Source: a bacterium (GTDB lineage Bacteria > Patescibacteriota > Minisyncoccia > Moranbacterales > UBA2206). From it: a stretch of DNA of 17,201 nt. The notes under the pieces were generated by a model. That model did no database searches and was not told the DNA's origin. It worked only from the letters and a program-made list of their open reading frames with translations. Shown here one piece after another: positions 1 through 7,074 of this stretch. The position numbers were made by a program, and so were the translations under genes. The stretch covers positions 1-17,201 of the forward strand of contig JAJYJP010000009.1 in assembly GCA_021789395.1 (NCBI GenBank). Reading direction: 5' to 3'. How positions within the stretch are numbered: the first letter of the stretch is position 1; every line of letters begins with the position of its first letter.

Positions 1-101
1 ATTTCAACAAAAGGCTGCAGCTTTTTATTGTTGCAAACAAAAACATTCTCGAAGAAGGCTTCCAGTTCGGTCATTGTTTTGTCCAATTTCTTTTTGGGCA
101 T
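1..101 (-). CDS. N-terminal fragment of an unidentified protein, cut by the window edge
   Basis: An open frame on the minus strand starts at the ATG at 101-99 and runs off the left edge without a stop. It gives about 33 residues beginning MPKKKLDKTMTELEAFFENV. A purine-rich GCGGAAAA lies about 10 nt upstream and could act as a weak ribosome-binding site. The gene lies 38 bp downstream of the DedA/VTT gene on the same strand, so the two are probably co-transcribed. A second in-frame ATG at 74-72 is possible. I do not recognise the family; the visible part is a Lys-rich start followed by an acidic/aromatic helix. The frame being open for only 33 codons is weak evidence on its own; position and strand support it. 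Confidence 0.4.
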   Translation of the reverse strand, partial: MPKKKLDKTMTELEAFFENVFVCNNKKLQPFVE

Positions 102-139
102 GGCTTTAATTTTTTCCGCCTTAATTATATCACAAAAAA

Positions 140-745
140 TTATTCATTTTTCAGCATTTCTTCTGATTTGTATTTTTTATAAAGCGTCAGGGATAGATAG
201 ACGCCGGCCGCCAGCACAAAAATAATGATTCCGGCAAAACGGATATAGTCATTGATCTTGAGGAAGGCGTAACCGAAGAAATAACCGATTATCACCAAAA
301 AGCTGCTCCACACCAAACCGCCGGAAATCGAGCCGAATAAGAATTTCTTCAGGTCCATTTTGACTGCGCCGGCGGCAATGAAAGTGATCCAGCAAAGACC
401 GGTCGTGGACTTTACGGCAAAGATGGTCTTGCGGCCGTGTTTTTCAAAAAGTTTCTCGATCTTCTCGACGATGGCTGGCTTGACTTTCAAAACCTTCTCC
501 GCTTTTTTTAAGATCCGGGAGCCGCCGTGGTAGCCGATGGCATAGAGAATCAAGTCGCCGATGATGTCTCCGATAATGCTAAGAATAAAGACGGCAAAGA
601 CATTAAAAAAGCCTAAACTCGCCAAGAAAGCGCCGAGGATGGCGACAATCGGACCTTCGATGATCATAAGCAGCAGCATCATCGGATAGCCCAAAGTCTT
701 TATGAGATTTAAAACGTTTGGATCGGTGAAATTGATGTGGGGCAT
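140..745 (-). CDS. DedA/VTT-family membrane protein
   Basis: This 201-residue integral membrane protein belongs to the DedA (SNARE-associated/VTT) family, which elsewhere transports polyprenyl-phosphate or phospholipid carriers across the membrane. Hydrophobic segments lie near residues 14-40, 46-72, 115-128, 136-160 and 168-188. The family signs are the acidic re-entrant segment EGPIVAILGAF (30-40), the Asp pair at D60 and D64, and the second re-entrant stretch with FIAAG near 122-126, followed by the SGGLVW...GYFFG helix. The usual arginines of the FxR...R segment are missing: the matching stretch reads FAVKSTTGLCW (109-119), with Lys112 as the only basic residue. The family call is firm; substrate and activity are unknown. 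An extended -10 promoter sits only about 12 nt before the ATG, so the mRNA may be almost leaderless. Confidence 0.85.
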   Translation of the reverse strand: MPHINFTDPNVLNLIKTLGYPMMLLLMIIEGPIVAILGAFLASLGFFNVFAVFILSIIGDIIGDLILYAIGYHGGSRILKKAEKVLKVKPAIVEKIEKLFEKHGRKTIFAVKSTTGLCWITFIAAGAVKMDLKKFLFGSISGGLVWSSFLVIIGYFFGYAFLKINDYIRFAGIIIFVLAAGVYLSLTLYKKYKSEEMLKNE

Positions 746-757
746 AGTAATACGGTT

Positions 758-786
758 ATTTTAGCATATTTTTTATAAAAAATGAA
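758..786 (-). promoter_or_regulatory. Extended -10 promoter for the DedA/VTT gene
   Basis: Read on the minus strand, TAAAAT (763-758) is preceded directly by TGC (766-764), an extended -10 element. TTCATT (786-781) stands 17 nt further upstream as a weak -35. Transcription would start near 751, leaving a leader of only about 6 nt before the ATG at 745 and no room for a Shine-Dalgarno site. The same TGC-TAAAAT element drives the gene at 6279-6923. Confidence 0.55.
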
Positions 787-789
787 GGG

Positions 790-818
790 TTTTCTTTCTT
801 GGGTTTTTGTACTATACT
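790..818 (+). promoter_or_regulatory. Possible promoter for the 859-6170 gene run
   Basis: TATACT at 813-818 is a good -10 match about 40 nt upstream of the ATG at 859. The hexamer at the right distance for -35 (TTTTCT, 790-795) is poor. It is the best candidate in the 113-bp divergent gap, but the assignment is weak. Confidence 0.35.
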
Positions 819-858
819 GGAGATAGCTTCGGGGGCAATTAAACTTTAATTTAAAGCA

Positions 859-1458
859 ATGTCTGAAATTTTAGAAAATCTTTTCGGATCCAAGGAAAAG
901 GTGCGCCTCCTCAGGTTTTTTCTGCAGAATCCGGAAAAAGAATATGAGCTGGAGGAGATAACACGGCGCAATATGTTACGAGGATCCGGAATCCGGAAAG
1001 AGTTGGAGAATCTGAAAAAGATAAGATTCATCAAATTGAGAAGCAAGGCGGGCAAGAACACTTACACGCTCAATCAAGATTTTGTTTTTTATCCCGAGTT
1101 GAAAAATCTGATTTCCAAAGCCAACCTTAATCCGCAGTCAAAAAGTTTGGGCAGAATCAAGGATATCGGCAATGTGAAGCTGGCCGTCATCAGCGGAGCG
1201 TTCATCAACTATCATAAGAGCAAAGCCGACATGATTTTGGTGGCGGACAATGTCAGTCGGGCCAGGCTAAAAAATCTGATGAATAATCTGGAGGCGGAGA
1301 TCGGCAAAGAAATAGATTTCGCCCTGATGACCGGAGAAGAATTCAAGTACCGTCTCAACATGCTGGACAAATTTATCCTGGAATTTTTAGAAGGTCCGCA
1401 CGAAGAACTGATTAACAAGATTGTCGGCCTCAAGCAATTTATCGCTAAGCGCAAATAA
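859..1458 (+). CDS. Winged-helix (ArsR-like) regulator with a degenerate nucleotidyltransferase-like domain
   Basis: This 199-residue protein begins with a winged-helix DNA-binding domain (about residues 10-75). It contains the helix pair ELEEITRR...SGIRKELENLKKI and a wing read as SKAGKNTYTLN, followed by FYPELKNLI, a pattern common to ArsR/MarR-like proteins linked to nucleotidyltransferase folds. The second half (about 105-180) resembles a minimal nucleotidyltransferase domain: VISGAF, then a strand ADMILVADN, then GKEIDFALMTGEEFKYRL. The expected GS and paired Asp catalytic residues are not in place (SGAFINYHKSKADM), so it probably binds or senses rather than catalyses. It is the first gene of the plus-strand run, 3 bp before rmuC. 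No clear Shine-Dalgarno precedes the ATG. The winged helix is likely; the second domain is a fold-level guess. Confidence 0.65.
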   Translation: MSEILENLFGSKEKVRLLRFFLQNPEKEYELEEITRRNMLRGSGIRKELENLKKIRFIKLRSKAGKNTYTLNQDFVFYPELKNLISKANLNPQSKSLGRIKDIGNVKLAVISGAFINYHKSKADMILVADNVSRARLKNLMNNLEAEIGKEIDFALMTGEEFKYRLNMLDKFILEFLEGPHEELINKIVGLKQFIAKRK

Positions 1459-1461
1459 ACC

Positions 1462-2562
1462 ATGCTTTATTTTCTAATAATCATTTTGGTCGTCTTGAGC
1501 TTGTTTTTGACCTGGCTGGTTTTCGATCTGAAAAAGAAAATGGAAAACGGCGTTTCCGACTCGGAAAAAAATGAAAAGTTGGCGGCCATTCTGGAACGGC
1601 TGGCGATCCTTTTCGACCAGAATCGGGACTTGCGGCGCACGATGGACAGCAAACTTTCGGAAACGCACCGCGCGACCCAAGAACAGATCAGTCAAACTAT
1701 CCGCACGGTGCAAAGCATCAGTGGCCAGTCCGCCCGGCAGATCGCGGACGTGGTGGCCGGCCTGACCAAGCTTGAAGAAACCAATAAGCAAGTGGTGAAT
1801 TTTTCGGCGCAGTTGCAAAATTTGCAGGACATTTTGAAAAATCCTAAGCAGCGGGGAATTTTAGGAGAATATTTTTTGGAAGAGACTCTGAAAAACGTCT
1901 TGCCGCCCAATGCTTACCAGATGCAGTACGGTTTCAAGGACGGCGTCATCGTTGATGCTGCAGTTTTTGTCAAGGACAAGATCATTCCGGTCGATTCCAA
2001 ATTTTCTTTGGAAAATTACGAAAAAATTCTGAACGCTAAGGATCAGGAAGAACGGGAACGGCTGGAAAAAATATTCAAGCAAGATTTGAAAAACCGGATC
2101 GACGAAACTTCCAAATACATCAAACCCGAAGAGAATACTATGGATTTCGCTTTTATGTTTATTCCGTCGGAGGCGATCTATTACGATTTGCTGATAAACA
2201 AAGTCGGCGCGGTCCAAGTGAGTACGCGCGATCTGATCGAATATGCTTTCCGCGATAAAAAAGTGATCATCGTTTCGCCGACTTCTTTTTTGGCCTATTT
2301 GCAGACGGTGTTGCAAGGATTGCGCGCTTTGCAGATCGAAGAAAGCGCCAAGCAGATCCGGGCTAACGTTGAAAAGTTAGGCAAGCATCTCACGGCCTTT
2401 GAAGAGTTTATGAAAAAAGTTCATAACAGCCTGGGCACGACCGTCAATCATTTCAATTCTGCTTATAAGGAACTGGGCAAGATCGATAAAGATGTGGCGC
2501 GAGTGACGGAAGGAGAAAAAAGCATTGAGCCGCTGGTTTTGGATCGGCCGAGCGAGGAATAA
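1462..2562 (+). CDS. rmuC: RmuC-family DNA recombination protein
   Basis: This 366-residue protein has the full RmuC layout. A transmembrane helix at residues 3-20 is followed by a charged coiled-coil region (about 25-125) and then the RmuC domain (about 126-330), predicted to have a PD-(D/E)XK nuclease-like fold. Conserved pieces seen are RGILGEYFLEETL (131-143), IVDAAV (163-168), IIPVDSKF (174-181), the FMFIPSEAIYYDLL segment and VIIVSPTSFLAYL. RmuC limits DNA inversions at short repeats in Escherichia coli; its biochemical reaction is not settled. The length suits the family. It starts 3 bp after the regulator stop, and the small membrane-protein gene follows after 15 bp, so it sits in a transcription unit. 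The call is confident. Confidence 0.92.
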   Translation: MLYFLIIILVVLSLFLTWLVFDLKKKMENGVSDSEKNEKLAAILERLAILFDQNRDLRRTMDSKLSETHRATQEQISQTIRTVQSISGQSARQIADVVAGLTKLEETNKQVVNFSAQLQNLQDILKNPKQRGILGEYFLEETLKNVLPPNAYQMQYGFKDGVIVDAAVFVKDKIIPVDSKFSLENYEKILNAKDQEERERLEKIFKQDLKNRIDETSKYIKPEENTMDFAFMFIPSEAIYYDLLINKVGAVQVSTRDLIEYAFRDKKVIIVSPTSFLAYLQTVLQGLRALQIEESAKQIRANVEKLGKHLTAFEEFMKKVHNSLGTTVNHFNSAYKELGKIDKDVARVTEGEKSIEPLVLDRPSEE

Positions 2563-2577
2563 CTGCAATCTATCATA

Positions 2578-2991
2578 ATGAACATACTGAAAATAAATTT
2601 TAAAAAATTTTATCAAGACTTAATCGGAAACTTTAAGTCTTTTTTCGAAAGAGAATATTTCCAAAGAGGTATCGTTGTTTGGCTTTTGGTCCTAAGTTTG
2701 TTCTTCAATCTGGCCATGTGGGTCAGTTTAAAAATCTTTGTCCGGCCGGTTGACTTTCCCATTATTCTTCATTACAATGTATATTTCGGGGTGGATTCGA
2801 TAGGCAATTATGCTGAAGTCTATCTGATGCCGGCGATTGGAATTATTTTATTGGTTCTCAACTTTTTATTGTCGCTTTATTTCTATAAACACAAAAAACG
2901 GATTGCCAGCTACCTTTTGCTGATGGCGGCGCTCATGATTCAACTAAGTTTAGTGGTCGCTTCGATCAGCATAATTCTTATAAATTACTAA
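2578..2991 (+). CDS. Small conserved-looking membrane protein, function unknown
   Basis: This 137-residue protein has three predicted transmembrane helices (about residues 31-53, 84-103 and 111-135). Between the first two is an extracytoplasmic loop carrying FPIILHYNVYFGVDSIG. The P..LHYN..FG.D.IG signature recalls the P...HFN..G motif of DUF1648-like proteins, but I do not claim membership. The N-terminus is basic and aromatic. Its stop TAA (2989-2991) shares a base with the ATG of the following glycosyltransferase, implying translational coupling and perhaps a helper role in envelope polysaccharide synthesis. That role is inference from position only. Confidence 0.7.
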   Translation: MNILKINFKKFYQDLIGNFKSFFEREYFQRGIVVWLLVLSLFFNLAMWVSLKIFVRPVDFPIILHYNVYFGVDSIGNYAEVYLMPAIGIILLVLNFLLSLYFYKHKKRIASYLLLMAALMIQLSLVVASISIILINY

Positions 2992-4706
2992 TGATGCGGA
3001 CTGATTCCAAAAAATTTGTTTTTCCTGATCCAAAAACGACGGACCCTCAAGAAAAAAAGATCCAGCGACTGCTGGAAGAAATTCCCGGCATCTTGACCTG
3101 GACGACGCTTATCGGGATGTTTGTTTTTTCCTTTTTTCTGCCGGTCTGGGTGGCGGTGTTCATCATTGCTTTTGACATCTATTGGATCCTGCGGACGATT
3201 TTCATCGCCTATTATTCCGTGGAAGGTTATCAGAAACTCAATGAAGGAAAATATATTGACTGGTGGGAACGTTGCCAAAATATTGAAAATCCCAAAAAAT
3301 ATCACGCGGAACTTTCTTCGCGCATCCAGGAATTGAAAAAAGAAATAAAGAACAAGACGCTGACCCGGAAAGAAAGAAGGATCATGCGGAGGGAGATCGG
3401 GATCAGGAAAAGATATTCGGAAGAAGTTAGGCAGATGGAAAAGATCCAGGATCAGATTCTGGACTGGCGGAAAATTCTGCACGTGGTCATGTTGCCGACT
3501 GCCGGCGAGCCGGCGGAAGTGATTGAACCGGCCATCCAATCAATTGCCGATTCCAATTTTCCTAACCATCAATTTGTGATTCTTTTGGCGACCGAAGAGC
3601 GGGAACCGGAAGAAGCGCGGATGAAAAAAGTAAATTACCTGCAGGATAAATTTAAGGGTGTCTTCCGGGATTTTATCGTGACGACCCATATTGTCAGTTC
3701 CGATGAGTTGAAATGCAAAGCTTCCAATGCCACATTTGCCGCTAAGAAATTACAGAAATATCTGGATGAGCGCAAAATTGACTACAAGAATGTTATTTTT
3801 TCCAATTTCGACTGCGACACGGTGGCTCATCCGGAATATTTCGCGGCGCTCACCTATGAATATATAACCGATCCCAAAAGATTGCAGCGGAGCTATCAGC
3901 CGATCCCGATGTATAACAACAACATGTGGGACACCAACGCTTTCGTGCGGGTGATCGTGATTAGTTCTTCTTTTTGGCATATTTTTCAAAGCACCCGGCC
4001 GGAAGGGATGGTGACTTTTTCTTCCCACAGCGAACCGTTCGATACTTTGGTGAAAGTCGGTTTCTGGCCGGTCAATATGATCAGTGAAGACTCGATCATC
4101 TATTGGAAGTGTTTCGCTTATTACGACGGGGATTATAAAGTGAAACCGGTCTATCTGCCGGTTTCGCTTGACGCAGTTTTGGCGCCGACGTATTGGAAGA
4201 CAATCAAAAACCAGTACAAGCAGAAGCGGCGGTGGGCATACGGCATCGAAAATTTCCCGATCATCATGCGGGCGATCGGACCGAACAAAAAGGTACCTTT
4301 CACGAAAAAGTTTAAAGTAGCTTTCGAGATGCTGGAAGGCCATCATTCCTGGGCGACCGCTCCGTTCATTCTGGCGCTTCTCGGTTGGTTGCCGTTGATT
4401 TTTGGCGGCAATCAATTCAACCAGAGCGTTTTGGCGCACAACCTTCCTTACATTACCCGGATGTTGATGAATTTGGCCTTGATCGGGTTGGCAGTTTCGA
4501 TGTCTTTAAGTTTTTTTCTCCTTCCGCCACGTCCCAAAAAATATTCCAGATGGCGTAATTTATATATGCTTTTGCAATGGATATTGATTCCGATAACCGC
4601 GCCGATCTTGGGAGCCATGCCGGCGATCGATTCCCAAACACGGCTGCTTTTCGGGAAATATTTCGGAGAATTTTGGGTAACTGAGAAAATAAGAAAAAAT
4701 GATTAA
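2991..4706 (+). CDS. Membrane-bound GT2-family glycosyltransferase (processive type)
   Basis: This 571-residue enzyme has two N-terminal membrane helices (about residues 37-75), a charged coiled-coil linker (about 95-150), a GT-A catalytic domain (about 160-420) and C-terminal membrane helices (about 450-550). The catalytic signature of the cellulose-synthase/hyaluronan-synthase type is present in order: an N-terminal strand segment VVMLPTAGEP, the DxD motif D274-C-D276, the acidic pair E366-D367, and Q411-K-R-R-W415 matching Q(Q/R)xRW. These bind the sugar nucleotide and hold the growing chain. The likely job is adding sugars from a nucleotide-sugar donor to an envelope polysaccharide; donor and product cannot be read from the sequence. 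The ATG at 2991 overlaps the upstream stop, and its own 3' end overlaps the next gene by 8 bp, so the genes are tightly coupled. Confidence 0.87.
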   Translation: MMRTDSKKFVFPDPKTTDPQEKKIQRLLEEIPGILTWTTLIGMFVFSFFLPVWVAVFIIAFDIYWILRTIFIAYYSVEGYQKLNEGKYIDWWERCQNIENPKKYHAELSSRIQELKKEIKNKTLTRKERRIMRREIGIRKRYSEEVRQMEKIQDQILDWRKILHVVMLPTAGEPAEVIEPAIQSIADSNFPNHQFVILLATEEREPEEARMKKVNYLQDKFKGVFRDFIVTTHIVSSDELKCKASNATFAAKKLQKYLDERKIDYKNVIFSNFDCDTVAHPEYFAALTYEYITDPKRLQRSYQPIPMYNNNMWDTNAFVRVIVISSSFWHIFQSTRPEGMVTFSSHSEPFDTLVKVGFWPVNMISEDSIIYWKCFAYYDGDYKVKPVYLPVSLDAVLAPTYWKTIKNQYKQKRRWAYGIENFPIIMRAIGPNKKVPFTKKFKVAFEMLEGHHSWATAPFILALLGWLPLIFGGNQFNQSVLAHNLPYITRMLMNLALIGLAVSMSLSFFLLPPRPKKYSRWRNLYMLLQWILIPITAPILGAMPAIDSQTRLLFGKYFGEFWVTEKIRKND

Positions 4707-5724
4707 ATATATCCTGCCGTTTCTCATTTCTTTTTCCCTGACTATTTTTTTCATTTTGCTTTTGATGCCGCTGGCCAAACGGATCAACTGGAAAGGGCGC
4801 GCGGAAGAGCGACACATCCGAGGTAAAAATATTTTACGGATCGGAGGAATAGCCATGATTATGTCTTTCAATCTGGCTATTTTTTTTAATAAAGACCTTT
4901 TCGTTTCTCCTCAGCTTTATGGCGTGATGGCGGCTTCCTTGCTCCTGCTGGTAGTTGGAACTTGGGATGATGTCCGGGAAATTTTTTGGAAGACCCAATT
5001 CTTTTTCCAGATCGCCTCCGCCGTCTTGGTTTTTATTTTGGGCGTGCGCATCTATTTTGTCACCAACCCTTTTTCCGGCGGCGTACTTGATCTGGGTTCG
5101 GGAATCGGAGAAGTGCTGGCGGCTTTTTTGGTTATTTTTTGGATCCTTTTGATTACGAATGCGATGAATTGGCTGGACGGTATCGACGGTCTTTCGGGCG
5201 GAATAACTTTTATCGGCGCGGTGACCATTTTTGTTTTAAGTCTCAAGCCGGAAGTCAATCAGCCGCCGGTGGCTATCATTTCGGCGATTTTAGCGGGGGC
5301 GACCGGAGCCTTTCTCGTTTTTAATTTTAATCCGTCGCTGATCTTAGCGGGAACTTCCGGCTCGATGTTTATGGGTTTCGCGTTGGCCGTACTGGCCATC
5401 TTTGCCGGGACAAAAATCGCTACGTCCATCCTGGTGCTGGTCATTCCGATAATTGATTTTGTCTGGGTGATAGGCGAGCGGATAAAAAATAAAAAATCGA
5501 TTTTTAAACCCGACCGCAACCATTTGCATTACAAGCTGCTGGAATTGGGCTGGTCGCAGCGTAAAATAAATTTTTATTATTACGGCATCACGATTTTGAT
5601 CGCGGCGGTGGCATTGAATACCCGGGCGATCGGAAAAATAATTACGCTCATTCTGGCGGTGGGCATAGCCAGCGCAGCGCTCCTGCTTATCAACAAAAAG
5701 ACAAAAGAATATAAAAAAATATGA
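4699..5724 (+). CDS. WecA/MraY-like polyprenyl-phosphate N-acetylhexosamine-1-phosphate transferase
   Basis: This 341-residue polytopic membrane protein (about ten helices) belongs to the family that moves a sugar-1-phosphate from a UDP-sugar to undecaprenyl phosphate, the first lipid-linked step of envelope polysaccharide or peptidoglycan synthesis. Motifs seen are GGIAMI near residue 49-54, GTWDDVRE with D90 and D91, N154AMNWLDGIDGL with D160 and D163, PIIDFVWVIGERI, and PDRNHLHYKLL with H275 and H277. The HLH and WecA-type spacing favour a WecA/TagO-like rather than MraY role. The usual GDxGS loop reads GTSGS (218-222), so the conserved Asp is Thr219, which is odd for an active enzyme. The gene overlaps the glycosyltransferase by 8 bp and the DUF192 gene by 4 bp (ATGA). 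Confidence 0.88.
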   Translation: MIKYILPFLISFSLTIFFILLLMPLAKRINWKGRAEERHIRGKNILRIGGIAMIMSFNLAIFFNKDLFVSPQLYGVMAASLLLLVVGTWDDVREIFWKTQFFFQIASAVLVFILGVRIYFVTNPFSGGVLDLGSGIGEVLAAFLVIFWILLITNAMNWLDGIDGLSGGITFIGAVTIFVLSLKPEVNQPPVAIISAILAGATGAFLVFNFNPSLILAGTSGSMFMGFALAVLAIFAGTKIATSILVLVIPIIDFVWVIGERIKNKKSIFKPDRNHLHYKLLELGWSQRKINFYYYGITILIAAVALNTRAIGKIITLILAVGIASAALLLINKKTKEYKKI

Positions 5725-6170
5725 AAAGAAAAATTATCATTTCTGCAGCCGTTGTCCTGCTGGTATTTTTTTCCATTTTCTGCTTTCTCAGACATTATTA
5801 TTCGGTTCACGGAAATAAAATAAAGGCAATTGCGATTGACGGCGCCGAATTAAAAGTGGAGATCGCCGCTACGCCAGCCAAAAGAAATCTCGGGTTGGGT
5901 GGTCGGTCAGGGCTATGCGCTTCCTGCGGAATGCTTTTTGAATTTCCGGAAGAAGGAGTCTATCCTTTTTGGATGAAAGACATGAAATTCAATCTGGATA
6001 TGCTTTGGATTGCGGGCGATACGATTGTCGAAATTAAAAAAAATATCCCTTATTCCGACGGGATTGGCAAAACTTTCGTGCCGACAGTTTTGGCGGACAA
6101 AGTTTTGGAAATAAATGCCGGACTGAGCGATAAGCTTGGATTTAAGGTGGGAGATAAAGTAGGTTTTTAA
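5721..6170 (+). CDS. DUF192-family membrane-anchored or secreted protein
   Basis: This 149-residue protein has an N-terminal hydrophobic segment (about residues 5-23), probably a membrane anchor or uncleaved signal, and then a DUF192 domain. The family signature is clear: LGLGGRSGLCASCGMLFEF, then YPFWMKDMKFNLDMLWI, then a VVEIK-like strand and a C-terminal GDKVGF. Two cysteines in CASC sit before GMLF. DUF192 proteins are small, mostly extracytoplasmic beta proteins without an agreed biochemical function. It is the last gene of the plus-strand run, overlapping the upstream transferase by ATGA, and is followed by a factor-independent terminator. Confidence 0.88.
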   Translation: MKRKIIISAAVVLLVFFSIFCFLRHYYSVHGNKIKAIAIDGAELKVEIAATPAKRNLGLGGRSGLCASCGMLFEFPEEGVYPFWMKDMKFNLDMLWIAGDTIVEIKKNIPYSDGIGKTFVPTVLADKVLEINAGLSDKLGFKVGDKVGF

Positions 6171-6183
6171 AAAATCAGATAAC

Positions 6184-6216
6184 ACAAAAAGCCCAACTGA
6201 ACGAGGGGCTTTTTGT
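6184..6216. terminator. Bidirectional factor-independent terminator
   Basis: The arms ACAAAAAGCCC (6184-6194) and GGGCTTTTTGT (6206-6216) pair perfectly over 11 bp around an 11-nt loop. The stem has a T-rich 3' side on either strand. It separates the converging genes 5721-6170 (+) and 6279-6923 (-) and can serve both. Confidence 0.85.
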
Positions 6217-6278
6217 TATAGGAAGTAGTAATATACTTATCCGAAAGAACGCAGAATTTTTGTTTTAAGTCCGGAAAA

Positions 6279-6923
6279 TTATGACAGAGACGGGACCAAG
6301 ACTGCGTATTTGTGAAGATTCTTGAGCTGGCTTGCGGTCAATGTCTTGGATTTGGTAATAGCATTCTTGATCAGATCTTTAGAAAACGCTACCGAAGTGT
6401 GAGTGGTGATTATGCCTCCCGTATAGCCGACATTTTTTCTGAGATAATCTTCGATGTAGATTTTGTGTTCGGGCGTAAGGGATGAATCCGGATTTTTTTC
6501 GAGATAGTTTGCCAAAGCGCGGCGGGCCAACTGAGTAAGGCCTTGTCCTCTGGCGGCAGTTTCAACAAAAGCGCTGTCTGTCTCTTGGCTAACGCCCGGC
6601 TGGGCATTATTCTGGGCTACGCTGGTTGAACTTCCGGTATTGTTTTTCTGGGAATTTTTAGCTGACTGATTCGCGTTTTGGTTTTTGCTGCTTGTTGTTT
6701 CTGGAGAAGTGGTCTGATTCTGGTTTGCTGCGGTTTGATCCTGAGTAGCCGCGGTTTGATCCTGGGTCGTCGGGCCTTCGGTTCTCTTTGAATAAGAATA
6801 GATGCCTCCTGCGATCAGTATCACGATAATCACGCTAATAATTATCCTTAAATTGTCCTGCAACCACTGTTTCATTTTTGCTGCTTTTTCTTCCGCCTGA
6901 TTGTTGTTGTTATTTTCTTCCAT
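6279..6923 (-). CDS. Membrane-anchored surface protein with Gln/Asn/Thr-rich stalk and a conserved-looking C-terminal domain
   Basis: The protein has 214 residues. A Lys-rich cytoplasmic start (MEENNNNNQ...) is followed by a single membrane helix (about residues 27-47) and then a low-complexity stalk rich in T, Q, N and S (about 52-120), which includes a TQDQTAA repeat. The C-terminal domain (about 125-214) reads FVETAARGQGLTQLARRAL, then LTPEHKIYIEDYL, then a mostly helical end. I recall similar GxGxTxLARxAL...LTPEHKIYIEDYL segments in CPR surface proteins but cannot assign a function; the first part looks LysM-like. I chose the ATG at 6923 because AAAGGAAGGTGA lies just upstream. The frame is open to an ATG at 7037, but that start would lie upstream of the promoter found at 6992-7019. 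Confidence 0.75.
   Translation of the reverse strand: MEENNNNNQAEEKAAKMKQWLQDNLRIIISVIIVILIAGGIYSYSKRTEGPTTQDQTAATQDQTAANQNQTTSPETTSSKNQNANQSAKNSQKNNTGSSTSVAQNNAQPGVSQETDSAFVETAARGQGLTQLARRALANYLEKNPDSSLTPEHKIYIEDYLRKNVGYTGGIITTHTSVAFSKDLIKNAITKSKTLTASQLKNLHKYAVLVPSLS
6709..6771 (-). repeat. Three tandem 21-bp units coding for the stalk
   Basis: Units at 6709-6729, 6730-6750 and 6751-6771 are tandem. The last two share GCGGTTTGATCCTG exactly, and the first is diverged. They encode TQDQTAA-type heptads (TQDQTAA, TQDQTAA, NQNQTTS) in the extracellular stalk. The copy number could vary by slippage. Confidence 0.8.
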
Positions 6924-6952
6924 GTTTTTCACCTTCCTTTCTATTTTTATTT
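6924..6952 (-). promoter_or_regulatory. Strong Shine-Dalgarno block for 6279-6923
   Basis: On the minus strand AGAAAGGAAGGTGAAAAAC directly precedes the ATG at 6923, an exceptionally good ribosome-binding site for this window. It decides the start codon. It is nearly identical to the block before the mini-protein gene at 10350. Upstream in the leader, 6958-6975 forms a 6-bp hairpin (TCAACG/CGTTGA). Confidence 0.8.
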
Positions 6953-6991
6953 GGTTATCAACGTGCTTGCGTTGAAGCTTCGTATTAATTA

Positions 6992-7019
6992 ATTTTAGCA
7001 AAGCGGAATCGAGCGTCAA
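6992..7019 (-). promoter_or_regulatory. Strong promoter for the surface protein 6279-6923
   Basis: Reading the minus strand, TTGACG (7019-7014) and TAAAAT (6997-6992) are separated by 16 nt, with TGC (7000-6998) directly before the -10 making it an extended -10. Transcription would begin near 6985, giving a leader of about 60 nt that ends in the Shine-Dalgarno block. Confidence 0.75.
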
Positions 7020-7061
7020 CTGGACAAATTGAGCCAAGTTTGGTGTAATGGGGCGGATGAT

Positions 7062-7070
7062 TGTGGATAA
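7062..7070 (-). promoter_or_regulatory. Perfect DnaA-box 9-mer upstream of the cohesin-pilin promoter
   Basis: TGTGGATAA on the plus strand is the reverse complement of TTATCCACA, the consensus DnaA box. It ends 4 bp before the -35 hexamer of the promoter at 7075-7104. The match extends to 11 bp (TGTGGATAACT) shared with the site at 10169. Whether DnaA binds here is inference. Confidence 0.5.
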
Positions 7071-7074
7071 CTCG

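Noticed and set aside
28..225. A 65-codon plus-strand hydrophobic frame at the left edge
   Set aside because: It overlaps the 3' end of the DedA/VTT gene and the start of the minus-strand gene at 101, has no ribosome-binding site and looks like a shadow.
846..1061. A 71-codon minus-strand frame opposite the HTH regulator
   Set aside because: It lies antisense to a well-supported gene, with Phe/Leu/Ser/Arg-rich low-complexity content typical of a shadow frame.
6709..6771. Short tandem repeats considered as a CRISPR-like array
   Set aside because: The units are 21 bp without spacers and code for a protein stalk in frame.
6924..7037. Upstream start at 7037 for the surface protein
   Set aside because: It would begin upstream of a strong extended -10 promoter (6992-7019), while the ATG at 6923 has the best Shine-Dalgarno in the window.
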